This document shows, piece by piece, positions 1 through 12,485 of a DNA stretch of 64,000 nucleotides. Made by a program: the position numbers and the translations under genes. Within the stretch, counting starts at the first letter, position 1. Every line of letters starts with the position of its first letter. The stretch is from the NCBI GenBank assembly GCA_033439685.1, contig JAUEDM010000002.1, forward strand, positions 1,798,001 to 1,862,000, in the 5' to 3' direction. The stretch comes from Apodospora peruviana. Its lineage: Eukaryota; Ascomycota; Sordariomycetes; Sordariales; Lasiosphaeriaceae. Under the pieces are notes generated by a model. It worked only from the letters and a program-made list of their open reading frames with translations. It was not told the DNA's origin and ran no database searches.

Positions 1-797
1 ACATTCGCTTTTAGCAACCCAACCCAAAGGAAGTCCTCGAGGCTCCTGTCATTCGCTTGTTTCTTTTTGTCATTCTGGAGGATTTTAGAAAGGAGAAGTC
101 AACACCATCGCTCAGTTTTCCACTCAAAGTTCCAGCTCATGCCAAATTTCATCCTTGACTGAACCTGGAATCGAAACTGTGCAACCCGCATTCTGCCCGC
201 CAAACCCGCCAGAACCACCAAGCTAAATCAACTTCGCCAAGCTTCAGGATATAGTTCTAACCCACATGTCCTCCTGCATTGTCTAGTTCTCTTTTTGGCT
301 CTCTTCACACGCTCGCTGAGTTTCAACCTTATTGTCGCCTCGACTTTCGAAAGGCACCAACTTTCCACGATCGCTACCGTTGAGACGGGGAGGACCCACT
401 GAGGAGGAACTCGAAGGTCGCTGAAGGAAGGAGGACGAGCCCGCTTTCGCTATCTAGCACAACTTGGCACTGGACTACTAGGCTGCGTGTTTATTACACA
501 CCGCACACCGTCGCCTTCGAACTATTCCTCGGCTTTTTCGCTGATCGGCTATACCAGCTTGGGGTTCGGGCTTGTGTCTTGGATATATAGCCAGTCTTGG
601 GTACGGCCCTACGGAAGCCTTCTTGGCCTTCACACATCACGTTCGCTACCATATTTTCACCATCACAGAGTCCTTTGTGTCTCTATTTCATGTTAGCTTG
701 TCCCTTTCATTACCTATCCCTCACGTGGGACATGTTTGTTGGATGTGAAGCTAACTTGGCTCAGTTCTATCGTTAATTACATTACCAAGTCTTATCA
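1..797. other. Upstream region and 5' leader of the transcription factor
   Basis: No gene is supported here. The stretch is pyrimidine-rich in places and leads to the start codon of the Zn2Cys6 factor at 798. Several short open frames occur, but none has protein-like composition. It probably holds the promoter and a long 5' leader. Confidence 0.5.
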
Positions 798-2853
798 ATG
801 GCTGGTCCCGGTGGTGGTCCTCCACGACGGAGGTTAGTTAACTATACCCATGACTTCTCGTGCATCATGGATCTCTCGCTGACATAGCCACTCTAGCCAC
901 ACGAAGTCTCGAAAGGGGTGTGATAACTGGTAGGTGATCGACAATATTTGAACTCCCTTTCACACTTATGCCTGTGTCTGTGTCCATACTGACCGTAAAC
1001 AGCAAGCGTCGCCATATCAGATGTGATGAGAACTTCCCTCAGTGGTACGTGTCCCTCCAAGACTTGTTCGTAATGATGTGACTAACTCATTGCTTAGCCG
1101 CAACTGCACGAAGCACAAGGTCCGCTGCCCGTACCAGGACATTCCCGCCCCTGAGGACCGAGCTGGCACCCCCGACAAGCCAGACCTGATGTGGACCCGG
1201 GATAATGAAGCGGCGGTCGACGAGTGGAAGCGTACGGAGGTGTTTCCCTTCCCGGAACTAAACATCTATCCGACCCCTTCGCCGGAGCACATGAGCGTGG
1301 ATGACTTGCGCTTGATTCATCACGTCGCCTCGATCAGCAGCCAGATGAAGGAAAGTGGGGCCGACGGGTTTACCCTGTGGACTCGACAGATCCCAACGTA
1401 AGCTTCGAACTCGACGCTTATTGAAACCACGGGTGATGGGCGCTGACAAGTTTGCTGTAGAATCATCAAGATCGGGGCTACCCATAGCTATGTTATGCAT
1501 GCTCTGCTTGGTTTTTCCGCCATGCATATCGCGTGGCTGACAAACTGCCCATTAGTCGGAAACATTTCTTATGAGCACCGTGGGATCGCCTTGAAGGGCC
1601 TACAGGAAGCCATCGATAGCTTCTCTAGACAGACATCTGACGCCATCCTTGCCGCCTCTCTCGTTCTCTCGTGGCAAGCCACAGATTGGTAAGCAATAAA
1701 CTGCAAGTATCCGGGCTACACGAACACGGGCTAACCTGCACTTTAGGCGAAGCTGGACCCAGCTGATGCAAGGTACCTCATCGGTAAGTGGATTGCAAAA
1801 TATAAATTGGGTTTACAGCGCTAACTCGCGCAGGTCATCGAAGCCATGGATCCCTGGAAGGAAGAATCCGAGTTCCTCGACTTCATTGCCGAAAGCAGCA
1901 CGTTCCCTACTGGTCCCTCATCCCCGGCTCCGGACCACAAACCGACTAAGCCGTGCAAGGAAGACACGGATGCCTTGGAGAGGACCTTGCAGCAGCTCCA
2001 AAAGGTCGAGATTCATCTCAAGCAGAACCGAGAAGAGACCAAGGCGATTGCACAGTTGATCAGCTTCTTGAAGGGTGCCCGCAAAGTCAGCCTGACCCTG
2101 TCGGTCAGCCAACAGTTTGAGCGCCTGAGCCCCCTACGCACTTGGCTGTTCTGGCTGCCCGTTATGTCTCTCCAGCAAACCCACGATACGTCTAACGCCT
2201 TGGTTATCATTGCCTACTATTACACGGTTGCTTTGTTGATGGAACGTCTCTTCCCCGAGATTGGCGCCGCCTACTTTGGAAGTTTGACGATTGAACCGGT
2301 GGAGGAGATCTCTCGTCATCTTCACTCGATCTATGTCTCTAGTACCTCTGAGGGAGGCGCGAAGCCGCCTCTCCAACTCATGGAGTTTCCTCTCGAGACA
2401 GTGGAGGAGTTTCGCTCGCGGATGGGGTGGGTCAGGCCGGATCGCGCGCCGTCATTCCCGCAGTACGACAATGCTTATCCGTTCATGAAGACTGAAAGTG
2501 CTTCGCCACACACGACGTCGCCAGAGTATCTGCCGTATGGCGCCAACCCAGCATTCAGCTACAGCACCGAGGATTTGTCGCTTATCACTTCCGAATCAGC
2601 CCCAAACAGCGCTGTCAGTCCTCTCCAGCTGTCGCCGTACACCAATCCTCAGTATCTGAGCATCCCAAGCCCGTCTTATGGGGGATACAGCCCTGCTTCG
2701 AGCAGTTTTGGTGACTTTGATACCTCCTCGATCGCTTACAGCGATCCCGAAGATCGCAGCCCGTTTGATATGGGTTTCTCGACCACCACCCCGATGTTTG
2801 ACGGTTTACCGTATGGCGTGTTCGTTCCTCCAACCCAGCAGGTGTGGACCTAA
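798..2853 (+). CDS. Zn(II)2Cys6 fungal transcription factor
   Basis: A nuclear DNA-binding regulator; its target genes cannot be told from the sequence. Seven exons are inferred: 798-832, 897-929, 1003-1044, 1098-1397, 1461-1688, 1747-1783 and 1834-2853, giving 564 residues. The zinc cluster is assembled over the first four exons. It reads C-x2-C-x6-C-x6-C-x2-C-x6-C at residues 20-47, preceded by a basic SHTKSRKG segment. The middle region is the helical domain typical of the sterol-uptake-control (Upc2-like) group of C6 factors, with conserved-looking HALLGFSAMHIAWLT and a helix ending in SWQATDW. The C-terminal 150 residues are rich in Ser, Pro and Tyr and are probably a disordered activation region. 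The start was chosen because it is the first ATG that leads in frame into the cluster. The Upc2-like grouping is by impression of motif spacing; membership of the C6 family is certain. Confidence 0.9.
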
Positions 2854-5101
2854 GCTTCTGGCCTGCAAACGAGATTGACCATGACAACCAGGACTGCTTC
2901 ACTACTTTTGCCCACCACTCCTAATTTCCAGCCGGCTGAGGACGCGCGGGTATTCCTGTCAACTTCGATCCCGAGCCATGCGCCTTCACCCTTTTTGAGG
3001 CCTGAGCAATTCCCGATGCTCTCACATCCGGAATCACACATGCCATTATCGGGTTTGGCACTGGATCCGACTCACCAACATCGCACGTCACCCGATTCCA
3101 CACCTCCAGCTGTTCAAGATCAAGGGCCGGATTAGGGACCCGCTGGCGATTTTACGAATTTCCTATTTCTGTTGCAAGCATTCGAGCTGCTTGCTTTTCT
3201 TTTCTTTTTGCATATCAACACAGGCGCACTGCATCTGCCACTCCTTTCCGACTATCAAAGTCATCCGATACCCCAGCAGCATTCCAAAGCATTTACTATG
3301 CATATCACGTTCCTTACACGACTGCGACGACACTACACTAATATTTCATATCAACGAAACGACGCTCCTTTGTCCAACCAACTCGAATGATACCCACAAC
3401 AACATAGACGCTCCTTTTCACGAACATACACTCACCTATAGACACTCATTTGACGAATTGCATTTATGACGAGAGCATTCATCGGCATAGAAGACACTCC
3501 TTGCGGATATTATACCGGTTTATATGGGTGATTAGCACCCATTTTGCATAGCGACTGTTGTTTGATTTGCATTTAATCTCTTTTCCATCTTATTATCTAA
3601 TAATGTTTGCTTTTCTTTATGGGCGGAAAACGGAATGGTGCGGAAACGGGACAGGCTATCGACGTATGTCTAGCTGTATTTCTTGGCAAAAACGTGGGTA
3701 TATATATATGTATTCTGCTTTTTTGGCTTTCAAGCGGCGTTTTTCTTTTATCTTGCTACCTGCATTGGGCGGAGTTCTGTTTTCTGGTCTACTCTCTTGG
3801 CCCCTTGCGAAAGGACCTTAATAGTACAACACATCGAGTGCGGTTTGTTGTATGCAGTTTGATGGTCGAATAATGGGATTGGGCAGCGAAGACTGCACTT
3901 GCAGTTCAAAAAATCTTTGGTTTTGATACCATCGATGGGACAGCTGAATAATCAGATGGGTGGATATAATACTACCTCGAATCAACATAATACTGAACAA
4001 TAATTCAATAAACTTTCAGGTTCTTACGATGACCGGGTCTGATGTGTATCTCTTTGGCTTGGGTCTTTTTGACACATGTCTGCCGGATTCGTTCCGTTTG
4101 ACGATCTGACCTTTGCTACATATGCCCACATAACTCATAACATGCCCTGATCTTAGTACCCTTTTACTTGGTATACTGTCCTGGGAGATCCTCAATGGTT
4201 CAGGCAAAATGAAACGGAAAGCAGGTAAGAGAAGGCTCTTATCAATCCGCCACTCTTTCCTCATTGGCGCCGCCGATAACTATACATATGACGGCCTTGA
4301 TTTCCGGAACAGTCAGTCTAGTTGGCCTTGAATACTTTTGTAAGTCTCGTTCCTTTTCCAAATACACGATCTCAACCTTTTTAGAATAAGCCAGGTAAAG
4401 CCTCTGATCTGGAACCAATCTAGACAGATATGGCAGGTAAGATACTGTATGCCCGCCTGCCCACCGTATATATACTATTGTTATGGCTTATATCAATTGA
4501 TGGGCACCAATGAAAAACTCGCCATGTCACGATTTTTCTTTCTATTCGGTTCCCCTTCTATCCCTTTGCTCAATTCTTGAATGGGTACAAACAGGCCAGC
4601 CAACCAACCAGCAAGTTCACTGCTGCCCCAGCTCCCGCGCCGGTCTTTGTACAATATCCTTCCAGTAACCATTTACCCCGTTTCCCTCCCTTTTCTTTCC
4701 TAGTCAGATAGGTAGAAGAGTATCAAGGGCATACACCACCCTACCATACAACAGTAGGTAGCATAACCTAACCTACCATGCATGCTAAACATAATGCATC
4801 TGTGTTGAACGGAACCCGAAGCCATACATTCTCGCCCACACTATGCTACCGGGATACATCTACCAACCCAGATACTGTTCCAAAAGCCGAAAAGAGCAAA
4901 ATAATGCCGTGTTTGACCAAGTAGTCCTCCTTTATAAGAACGTATATGGTTGACACTTGTCTTTTGTTGTTTAAAAACAAAAATGCAACGCAATGATTAG
5001 TTTTTTCGCTATGCTGTCTGTCTGTCTGTGCCATACTGAAAAGAAGGCCAGACTGACGAAAAATTCGAAAGACAAAGAAAGGTTAAAAAAGGGTAACCTA
5101 C
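2854..5101. other. Convergent intergenic region (3' ends of two genes)
   Basis: The region lies between the stop codons of the transcription factor and the methyltransferase, so it should contain both 3' UTRs. It is A/T-richer than the genes and has short TATA-type and TCTG tracts (about 3698-3708 and 5017-5032). Open frames near 3172-3470 and 3558-3873 are short and rich in Phe, Cys and Leu, and I could not support them as genes. Confidence 0.5.
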
Positions 5102-6584
5102 CTATGGAAACCGTGGCTCATTCGCGGTGGCATTATTCTTGACTCTAACAGCAGTAAGCGGCTTGCGAGCCATCCACGAGCTCGCACGATAAACAGTCTG
5201 CAGCATCGACTCAGCGTCGTGGATGTATGGCGCCTCGAGGCCCGTCTGCCTGTCCAAAACCTCGAAGCCGACCTGTTGCACCAGCGCCATAACCTCATCG
5301 TCGGTAAGCTCAAACGTGCCCGGGTCGGCTATCCCGGTGGTGTCGGTCTCGCCGTCGGCGTCGCCGCGGCTTCCCGGGTGGCTATTCTCAAAGTGCCACA
5401 GCAGCGGTCCGTTGTTTACCAACATCCCCCCAGGCTTGAGGCAGTGGAAGATGGTCTCGAGGTAGCGGATTAGGTTGGGTGCGGTATCGAGAAAGAAGAC
5501 GGTCGCCACGGCGTCGTAGGTCTCGGCGTGCGCCTCGTCGCTGTAGAGACACAAGAAGTCGGCGGCGACCATGCTCATAGTCCCAAGCGGCTGGCCTGGA
5601 TTCTCGCGCGCAAACTCTGTGGACGGATGAACGTCCGGAACGGGATAGCCGCGCAGCTGGTTGGCTCGGCTCCGGTGGTTGGAGAAGCCGTGGATCCAGG
5701 GGTACACGGTGTGCTGGCCGGCGCGCTCGCAGCAGTTGAGGATGTAGGCCGACGCGAGCAGCTGGTGGTACGAGATCTCGTTGCCCTCAGTGTCGAATCC
5801 GTTGAGACAAAGCTCGAACACCAGCCGGCCGAGCCCGGCGCCGGGGACAAGGACCTTGAGGTTGCCACTTTCAGGGCTCTTGGAGGCTTTCTCGGCCAAC
5901 AAGACACGCATTATGGGGCCGTAACATGCCTCGCGCTCGGAAGCGCCGGCGGCGGACCAGTCGCGGTAGAACTGCCGGATCGTGCTGCGGGCCTTGTCGA
6001 TGTCCTGGTTCTTGGCGCAGCCGGCCCATTGCGGCGGGAGAGAAGGGTGCTCCTGGCCGGGCGGGACATTGACGAAGGATGGAAGGCCGGTTCTAACTAT
6101 GCAGCGCGCCAGCTCCGAGTTCGAGTCAATGGCTTCGTCGACTTTCTCTAGTGTGTCCAGGTAGTTGAAGGGAGGCGCGGCTAGGCGCTTCCAGTGAACC
6201 TCTGGTAGTGCGTAGAAGGCCTGTCTCCGCGTGTGGGTGAAGTTGAAGTGTGCATGCCTTCCGTATTGGCTGTGTCTTCAGGTTAGCCATCTACGGTTCT
6301 GTACCTGCAAACTGGATGCGGAGAAGGACGGGGGTGGGAAGCCGGGAGGTCCAAGAGAGAGTTTCAAGCCAAACCCGGGAGGTTTAGCCGGCCTGGGCCG
6401 GAGGGGAGGGTGCGGCGGAGGTGTGTCACCTGCCGAGGACCCCCAGCAACCAACTGAAAGGAGGATAATAAGCCAAAGTCAAAATCACTAACAGATAGGA
6501 GTCGAGAGCGTTGAAGATGACTCGAAGTTCCTCTGGGTCTTCAATGGTATCTTCAACACCAACCCAGTGCGTCTCGTCTGCCAT
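5102..6584 (-). CDS. CARNMT1: Carnosine N-methyltransferase-like protein (N2227 family)
   Basis: A predicted SAM-dependent methyltransferase related to the enzyme that converts carnosine to anserine in animals. In fungi the true substrate is uncertain. Two exons, 6493-6584 and 5102-6269, give 419 residues. The intron has a GTTAGT donor and an ACAG acceptor, and joins DSYL to QYGRHAHFNFTHTRR, a run typical of the family. The SAM-binding loop VPGAGLGR lies at about residues 172-179, followed by GNEISYHQL and YILN, also family hallmarks. Later come VATVFFLDTA and CLKPGGMLVNNGPLLWH, the post-motif strands. The start ATG at 6584 opens MADETHWVGVED. It is transcribed away from the chaperone gene at 7348 over a 763-base shared upstream region. 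The fold is clear; the substrate is inferred only from family. Confidence 0.88.
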
Positions 6585-7347
6585 TTTCAGGCTGCCCGTT
6601 AATTCCTTCAAGTTGACACGACAGGGTAGAGGAGGAACTGATCGGATTATTGTTGCTCTTTCCGGGGTAAGCTTGACCGTTCGAATAAGTTCCGTAGTAA
6701 GGAGGAGGTTCAAGGACCAAGGTTGTGGGAAGCGATCGACTCCGCCAGAGAGCTAAATTCGGAAGGGACTTACTTTGGATCTGGGCCGGCGGATCGGGGA
6801 TCGGGGGGATCGGGGCGTAGGGAGGCACCAGGTACCAGCTTACCTAGGTACCGAGCCCGATATGGTGGACCCCAGATCTGGGATCTCTCAGATACCCTGG
6901 CGCGCCCGTCTCAGATGCGCTACTCTCTATGGTGTTCAGTCAGTCTGCAGATTCAAGACGCTTTTCAAAACAGTCACGATTTCCAGATCTCGAAAATTGC
7001 AGGCTTCGAGAAAGAGGGAAGGCAGGTACCCATGCGATACGGATACCGGTAGATGCTCCGTGACGTGCGTCGGAGAAAGTCTGGCGGGGCCCAGACCCTG
7101 CCAAAGCCTGCAAGACCCCGCGCTGAGGCGTCCGGGTTTAGTGCCTTGACCTGGCCCGGGCCTGCTGTGACCCAGCGTTTGGTGCAGGCTGCCGGCTTCA
7201 CGAAAGCTGCTGATTTCAACGGCGAACCCAGTCCGGACCTACCTAGCCTGGGAAACCTCAGCTCCAAAGGCAGAATCGATTTACCTCCCTACCTACCCAC
7301 CTACACTAACTGGAACAAGCGGCCTTCCTGGAGGATCAAGAAACAAA
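6585..7347. promoter_or_regulatory. Divergent promoter region, methyltransferase / PAC4-like chaperone
   Basis: Both neighbours start at its edges and point outward, so it must hold both promoters. It contains a CCTAGGTACC-type motif at about 6842-6853 and a CTACCTACC-type tract at about 7284-7303, just before the chaperone start. Open frames inside it have no protein-like features. Confidence 0.5.
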
Positions 7348-7843
7348 ATGGAAGCACCTGTCCAGTTGTCGATTCCCTTGCCTCGGTCGCTAGACACGCG
7401 CATCTACATGCACCTGACGGTCAAGGCCAAGGCCGTCGTGCTGTTCCTTGCGACTGCTTCGGCTCAGGAAATGGGGGCTCCCACGCCAATGGGCTCGTTT
7501 GTCTATGCCCTGCCCGATGTTGGTCCACCATCCCGTATTTCCAAGGTTCCAGACTAAAGCCATTTCTCGACAGAGATACAACCCGAGCCAGCCCTTGTCG
7601 ACGCCGCTCTACACGGTGGAGCCGACGCTTGAGCTCACAACGCGCCTGGCAAAGCTCCTCGCAAAGAAGACGCGGCTACCTACCTATGTGGGCAATTCCA
7701 TGAGCTTCACCAACGCCGGCATCGGAGGAACTGTCGAAGAGGAGATGGAAGCTTTCAAGCAGGTCGCCGCTCTTGTCTTGTCCAACCTGCAACACGTCAT
7801 CGAACCCGCTGCTCAGACGCTGGCAAATGGCAACGATTCATGA
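7348..7843 (+). CDS. Proteasome assembly chaperone 4-like protein
   Basis: The product resembles the fungal PAC4/Poc4 chaperone, which pairs with PAC3 and helps build the alpha ring of the 20S proteasome in the cytosol. Two exons, 7348-7518 and 7574-7843, give 146 residues. The first half has IPLPRSLDTRIYMHLT, then a hydrophobic strand and MGSFVYALPD. The second half has QPLSTPLYTVEPTLE, LAKLLAKKT and PTYVGNSMSF, matching the expected order of strands. The intron is 55 nt with a less common GTTGGT donor, an internal CTAA and a GACAG acceptor. The phase-0 join is the only one that restores the family reading, because the unspliced frame stops at 7555. Identification rests on remembered family patterns, so it is probable rather than certain. 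Confidence 0.75.
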
Positions 7844-9512
7844 GCAGCAGACTGGCTCATGGGCACTCATGGACCTTCTTATTTCCCCAGTTACGTCCCC
7901 CGGCGAGAGCGAGCTGGTGGTACACCGATGGCTGGTGCTTCTGCATAGGTACTCCCAAGGAGTGAACTGAACTCTGTGGTGCACTTCACATGTCCCTATC
8001 CCAACTTTCTGGTGTCTCCCAAATAGTCGTCTTCGACTAGGTAGCCCAAGTGGTGAAATGAACTTATAGGCAACGACAATCATGATCCGCAGTGAGCAAC
8101 AACACACATTGGACGGCGTTTGGCCCAATGGTCATCTGAAATAAATCCACCGATATCTCAAGCCACGGCATGAAAGCCGAGACATGCACCCAACGGACTT
8201 CTCTCTGAGGATCATTCGATATCAAGATAAATCGGGGGCGTAGGAGAAATGGCAGGCAGGCACAGAACATGGGTTAAGTCGCTCCACGATTCTGACTGCT
8301 ATGAAGAAATGAAAGGCAGTACAAGTCCACATTTCCAACTTTGACAGGTCTTGAGTTTTCAGTGACACAAACGTGTGGTGTGGTGTACCATTCTACAACA
8401 TGTGCCCTCTTCAAAGAACTTGCTGGACCAGCTTTTTTGGGCTTTGACCAGGTCGGGTCCTGCTTCGAATACCAGAGCAGCGAGATGCGTACCCGTACCT
8501 CTCGGCCTAATAACCTAGAATTCTGGCGTTGGGGATCTAAGTCTGATACCTGTAATCGACTGACGCTGAGGATCCTTCTCGAGCTTTGGCCTTTTACAGC
8601 GCCTTTCTCAAGCAGTGCGGCGATTTGATTGATTGTGCAGTCAGGCGGCAGTCAGTGTTGGGGAGGCCAGCGGAAGGAACTGTTGGACGATGGATGACAG
8701 TGGAGGCAACGGCCTCTTCCATCGGGCTCTTCCTGAAAAGCTCGTTTCGTTGGATGGTTCTCACCGTATCGACGCTGCGTCAGGCGTTCCATACCTTAGC
8801 TCCCCACCCAGGCAGTTGCGCATTCGAACTTCAGTTCCATGTTCACTTCACCGTCACTGCCCGTCTTTGGCTGTTACCAGCCCCACAATTGATGCAGCTC
8901 TGGCCATCCACAGACAATGCTCTCACACGCAACCTTGGCGCTACCGCCCGTGGACCCTAGACCTAAACGTCCTCCGTACGGCGCAATTCAGGTCAAACTC
9001 CAGGTGCCGTAGACGAAAAGCCAACTTCGTCGATTTTGAAACACCCCACCCCCGACCTGACCACTGCTGGCCGACGAGACGAAAGAAAAGGTAGCCCTGG
9101 TTATTTATCTACACGGTTCACAAATCTCTGCCGGTATTCGGACCGCTGCTTTCATTTCATCCAGTCCTGCTTCTTTTCTTTAATTCTGTGCGACCAGCGA
9201 TCCATATTTCCATTGTTCGCCCCTCCTCAACCACCGCCAAACTCCAAAGTGCTGACCAGCTTCACCCCACTTATTATTACTGCTGATGCGACGACCAGTC
9301 TTCAACATCTGAACCAAGGCTTTGCGCTGCGCCAAACCCCGTCACCACACGAGAGTCAACCACCTTGACTTGGTCGCAATATATCCCTATACCGTCGTCT
9401 AACTCCATTTCTGTTCTCTGCTGCCGTCATTGACTCCAGGACGCCCGACCAGCAACTTGCCGTCCCCGAACTGCACTCGATCCCCCCGCACCACAACTAC
9501 CCCCATCTCGCC
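7844..9512. other. Intergenic region upstream of KAP104
   Basis: About 1.7 kb lie between the chaperone stop and the KAP104 start. Frames at 8341-8628, 8586-8960 and 8633-9094 overlap each other and look random in composition, so no gene is called. The last 100 bases before 9513 are strongly C/T-rich, as in many fungal promoters and leaders. The start context is CGCCATGG, a good Kozak match. Confidence 0.5.
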
Positions 9513-12485
9513 ATGGATTGGCAACCGAACCAAGAGTCTTTGAAGACTCTGTCGGCCTGTCTCAAGGACTCCTTGAGCGGTTGGGACAAGGCTGTGCAAA
9601 AGCAGGCAGAAACTGTGAGTTAGGATGTCCCGGTGCTGCCATCCAACATTGCGACCCGATGCCTGAAACTGACCTGCTCCTCCAAAATAGATGCTTGCGC
9701 AGGCAAAGTCGTCGCCCGATATCAACAACTACCTCGCGCTTATCTTCTCAAGTCCGGCACCGAGCGCAGGGCTAGACTTTTCTGCCAATGACTGGCATCT
9801 TGTCCGCTCGGCAGCCGGTATCATGCTCAAGAACAATGTCAAACAGCACTTCAAAGAGATCCCCGCGCCCAGCCTGGTTCTTATCAAGATGGCCATTCCT
9901 CTAGGAATTCGGGACCCGAACTCCCAGATCCGCAACTATGCAGGAAACATTGCGACAGAACTCATCCGCCGGGGAGGACTTTACAACTGGCAGGAGTTCC
10001 TGCCCGAGTTATTGGCCATGATCGGCAACGAATCTGGACAGGTATCGAACGAGGCCCAAGAGGGAGCGATGGCAACTATGGCAAAGATCTGCGAGGACAA
10101 CACAAAGCTCCTCGAAACGCAGCATAACGGCGAGAGACCCCTCAACTTCCTCTTGCCCAAGTTTATCGCGGCAACACAGAGCCCCCTGCCCAAGGTCCGG
10201 GCGCAAGCTCTTACAGCCATCAATGTGTTCACCCCTCGGAAATCGCAGGCGATGCTTAACTCGGTCGACAGCCTTCTACAGCACTTGTTTCATCTTTCTG
10301 AGGATTTGGTTCCCGATGTCCGACGTCAAGTCTGCCGTGCGTTTGTCCGTCTTGTAGAGACAAGGCCGGACAAACTTCTCCCTCACATCAGTGGATTGGT
10401 GGACTATATTATCAGCCAGCAGAAGGGCGATGACGAAGAGCTTGCCACCGAAGCGGCTGAATTCTGGTTGTCGGTCGGAGAGCACGAAAACCTATGGCAA
10501 GCCTTACAACCTTATGTGGAAAAGATTATACCAGTATTGCTCCAATGCATGGTGTACAGCCCCGAAGACATCGCCGTGCTTGGGGGCGCATCTGATGATG
10601 AAGAGGAAGAGGACAGAGAAGAAGACATCAAACCACAATTCGCCAAAAAGAAACTAACGCGCAATCTCAACGCGGCTGGGGCATCGACGGACGCGAATGA
10701 AAATGGCAATGCCTATGAGAAGCTCGCTAGCATGGATGAGGGCCTGGAGGAAGGCGAGATTGACGACCTCGACGAAGATGATGGTGATGACAACCCAGAC
10801 GAGAAGTGGACCCTGCGGAAGTGCTCGGCAGCCGCACTCGATGTCTTTGCCCGCGACTTTGGCGGCCCCGTCTTCACCTCAATATTGCCCTATTTGCAAA
10901 CCAACCTCAAGCATCAGGATTGGCCATACAGGGAGGCTGCTGTTCTTGCCCTTGGCGCTGTCGCTGATGGCTGCATGGATGTTGTCACTCCTCATTTGCC
11001 GGAGTTGATCCCATATCTGATATCACTTCTGGAGGACCAGGAACCCGTCGTCCGGCAGATAACCTGCTGGACACTTGGCCGATACTCATCGTGGGCGGCC
11101 TCGCTGGAGGACCCTGCGCAGAAAAATACGTACTTCATGCCCCTAATGGACGGTATCCTTCGAAAGATGCTCGATAAGAACAAGAAAGTCCAGGAGGCCG
11201 GAGCTTCCGCCATGGCGAACCTCGAGGAAAAGTCAGGAAAGCAGCTCGAACAGTTCATCGAGCCCATCGTACAGCAGTATGTCAGGTGCTTCGGCAAGTA
11301 CAAGGACCGCAACATGTGGATCTTGTATGACTGCGTCCAGACGCTGGCAGAACACGTTGGCCCTGTTCTGGCCCGGCCCCAGATCTGCAACCAGCTGATG
11401 CCCGCTCTCATTGACCGATGGCAAAAGGTTGGTGATCAGTCACGAGAGCTTTTCCCGCTCCTCGAGTGCCTGTCTTATGTGGCCATGGCACTTGGTGACG
11501 CGTTCGCCCCCTTCGCTGAGCCCATTTTCGCACGATGCGTCAACATTATCCATCAGAACCTTGAACAGGTTCTTGCTGCCACCAGCAACCCCAACTTTGA
11601 CCAGCCGGACAAGGACTTTTTGGTGACCAGTCTTGACCTGCTGAGTGCGATCATTCAGGCTCTTGATGACGAAAAGGCCGCGAAGTTGGTGAATAACAGC
11701 CAACCGGCCTTCTTCGAACTGCTCAGTTTCTGCATGGAAGATCCCACAGATGAGGTTCAGCAGTCGGCCTACGCTCTCCTTGGTGATTGCGCGAAATACG
11801 TTTTTGGACAGCTGAAACAGTTTCTCCCTTCGATTCTTCCTATCCTGGTCAGGCGACTCGATCTCGACAATATACTGGACGAGGAGATTGATAGCGGCTT
11901 CAGCGTCGTTAACAACGCTTGTTGGAGTGCTGGTGAAATTGCGGTGCAGTACAGGAAGGAGATGGCGCCGTACGTCCCGGAGCTCCTTCAGCGTTGCGTT
12001 GAAATCATCACCAATCCACGGGTGCCCAAGGGAGTCAACGAAAACGCGGCGATTGCGCTCGGAAGACTTGGCCTCGATAACTATGAGCTGCTTGCTCCGC
12101 ACCTGCCCAGTTTCGCCGAGGATTTCCTCAACTCTATGGATGAAGTTGACCCGTCTGAGGAGAAGGCCACGGCATTCAAGGGTTTCAGCATGGTTGTGTC
12201 CCAGAACCCGCAGTCCATCGAGCCGGTTCTCATGCACTTCTTCGTCGCAATTGCGAGATACGAAGACCTCAAGCTCCAAACGCCAGCAAAAGCAGGTCTG
12301 CATGGTGTCTTCCAGAATGTGAGGTTTTTCCCCCTTGCCTTGGCAACAGTGATTGTTCTGTTTATGCTAATATTTCCGGTCAGGTGTTGAATATCTACCG
12401 TCAACTGATTCCGCAGTTCAACGAATTTATTGCACAGATGGATCCCGCGGATCAGGAAGCACTCAAAACTAACTATGCGATATGA
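9513..12485 (+). CDS. KAP104: Transportin / karyopherin beta-2 (KAP104)
   Basis: A nuclear import receptor that carries PY-NLS cargoes such as hnRNP-type RNA-binding proteins through the pore and releases them on RanGTP. Three exons, 9513-9614, 9691-12318 and 12384-12485, give 943 residues, close to the usual 890-945. The N-terminus MDWQPNQESLKTLSACLKDS and the following LIFSS, WHLVRSAAGIMLKNN segments fit the Ran-binding HEAT repeats. The long acidic loop of transportins (H8 loop) is present at about residues 330-405, with runs such as DDEEEEDREED and DEDDGDDNPDE. Tandem HEAT helices fill the rest. The last intron has a GTGAGG donor and a GGTCAG acceptor and leads to a 34-codon exon ending in KTNYAI. 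Without splicing the frame ends in a hydrophobic tail at 12390, which I take to be intron sequence. Confidence 0.96.

Noticed and set aside
5528..6151. Open frame of 207 codons antisense to the methyltransferase
   Set aside because: It is a shadow of the real coding strand, which carries the SAM-binding motifs.
7053..7703. A 216-codon frame overlapping the PAC4-like gene
   Set aside because: It is in another frame than the chaperone, and its Arg/Ser/Pro-rich composition is not protein-like.
11440..12303. Long open frame (287 codons) on the minus strand inside KAP104
   Set aside because: It is antisense to a well-supported exon, and its composition follows from the codon use of KAP104.
12319..12390. 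KAP104 reading through its last intron, giving a hydrophobic C-terminal tail that looks like a membrane anchor
   Set aside because: The segment has a normal donor, a pyrimidine-rich body and a CAG acceptor. Splicing gives a typical transportin end (NIYRQLIPQFNEF). The hydrophobic residues come from T-rich intron sequence.
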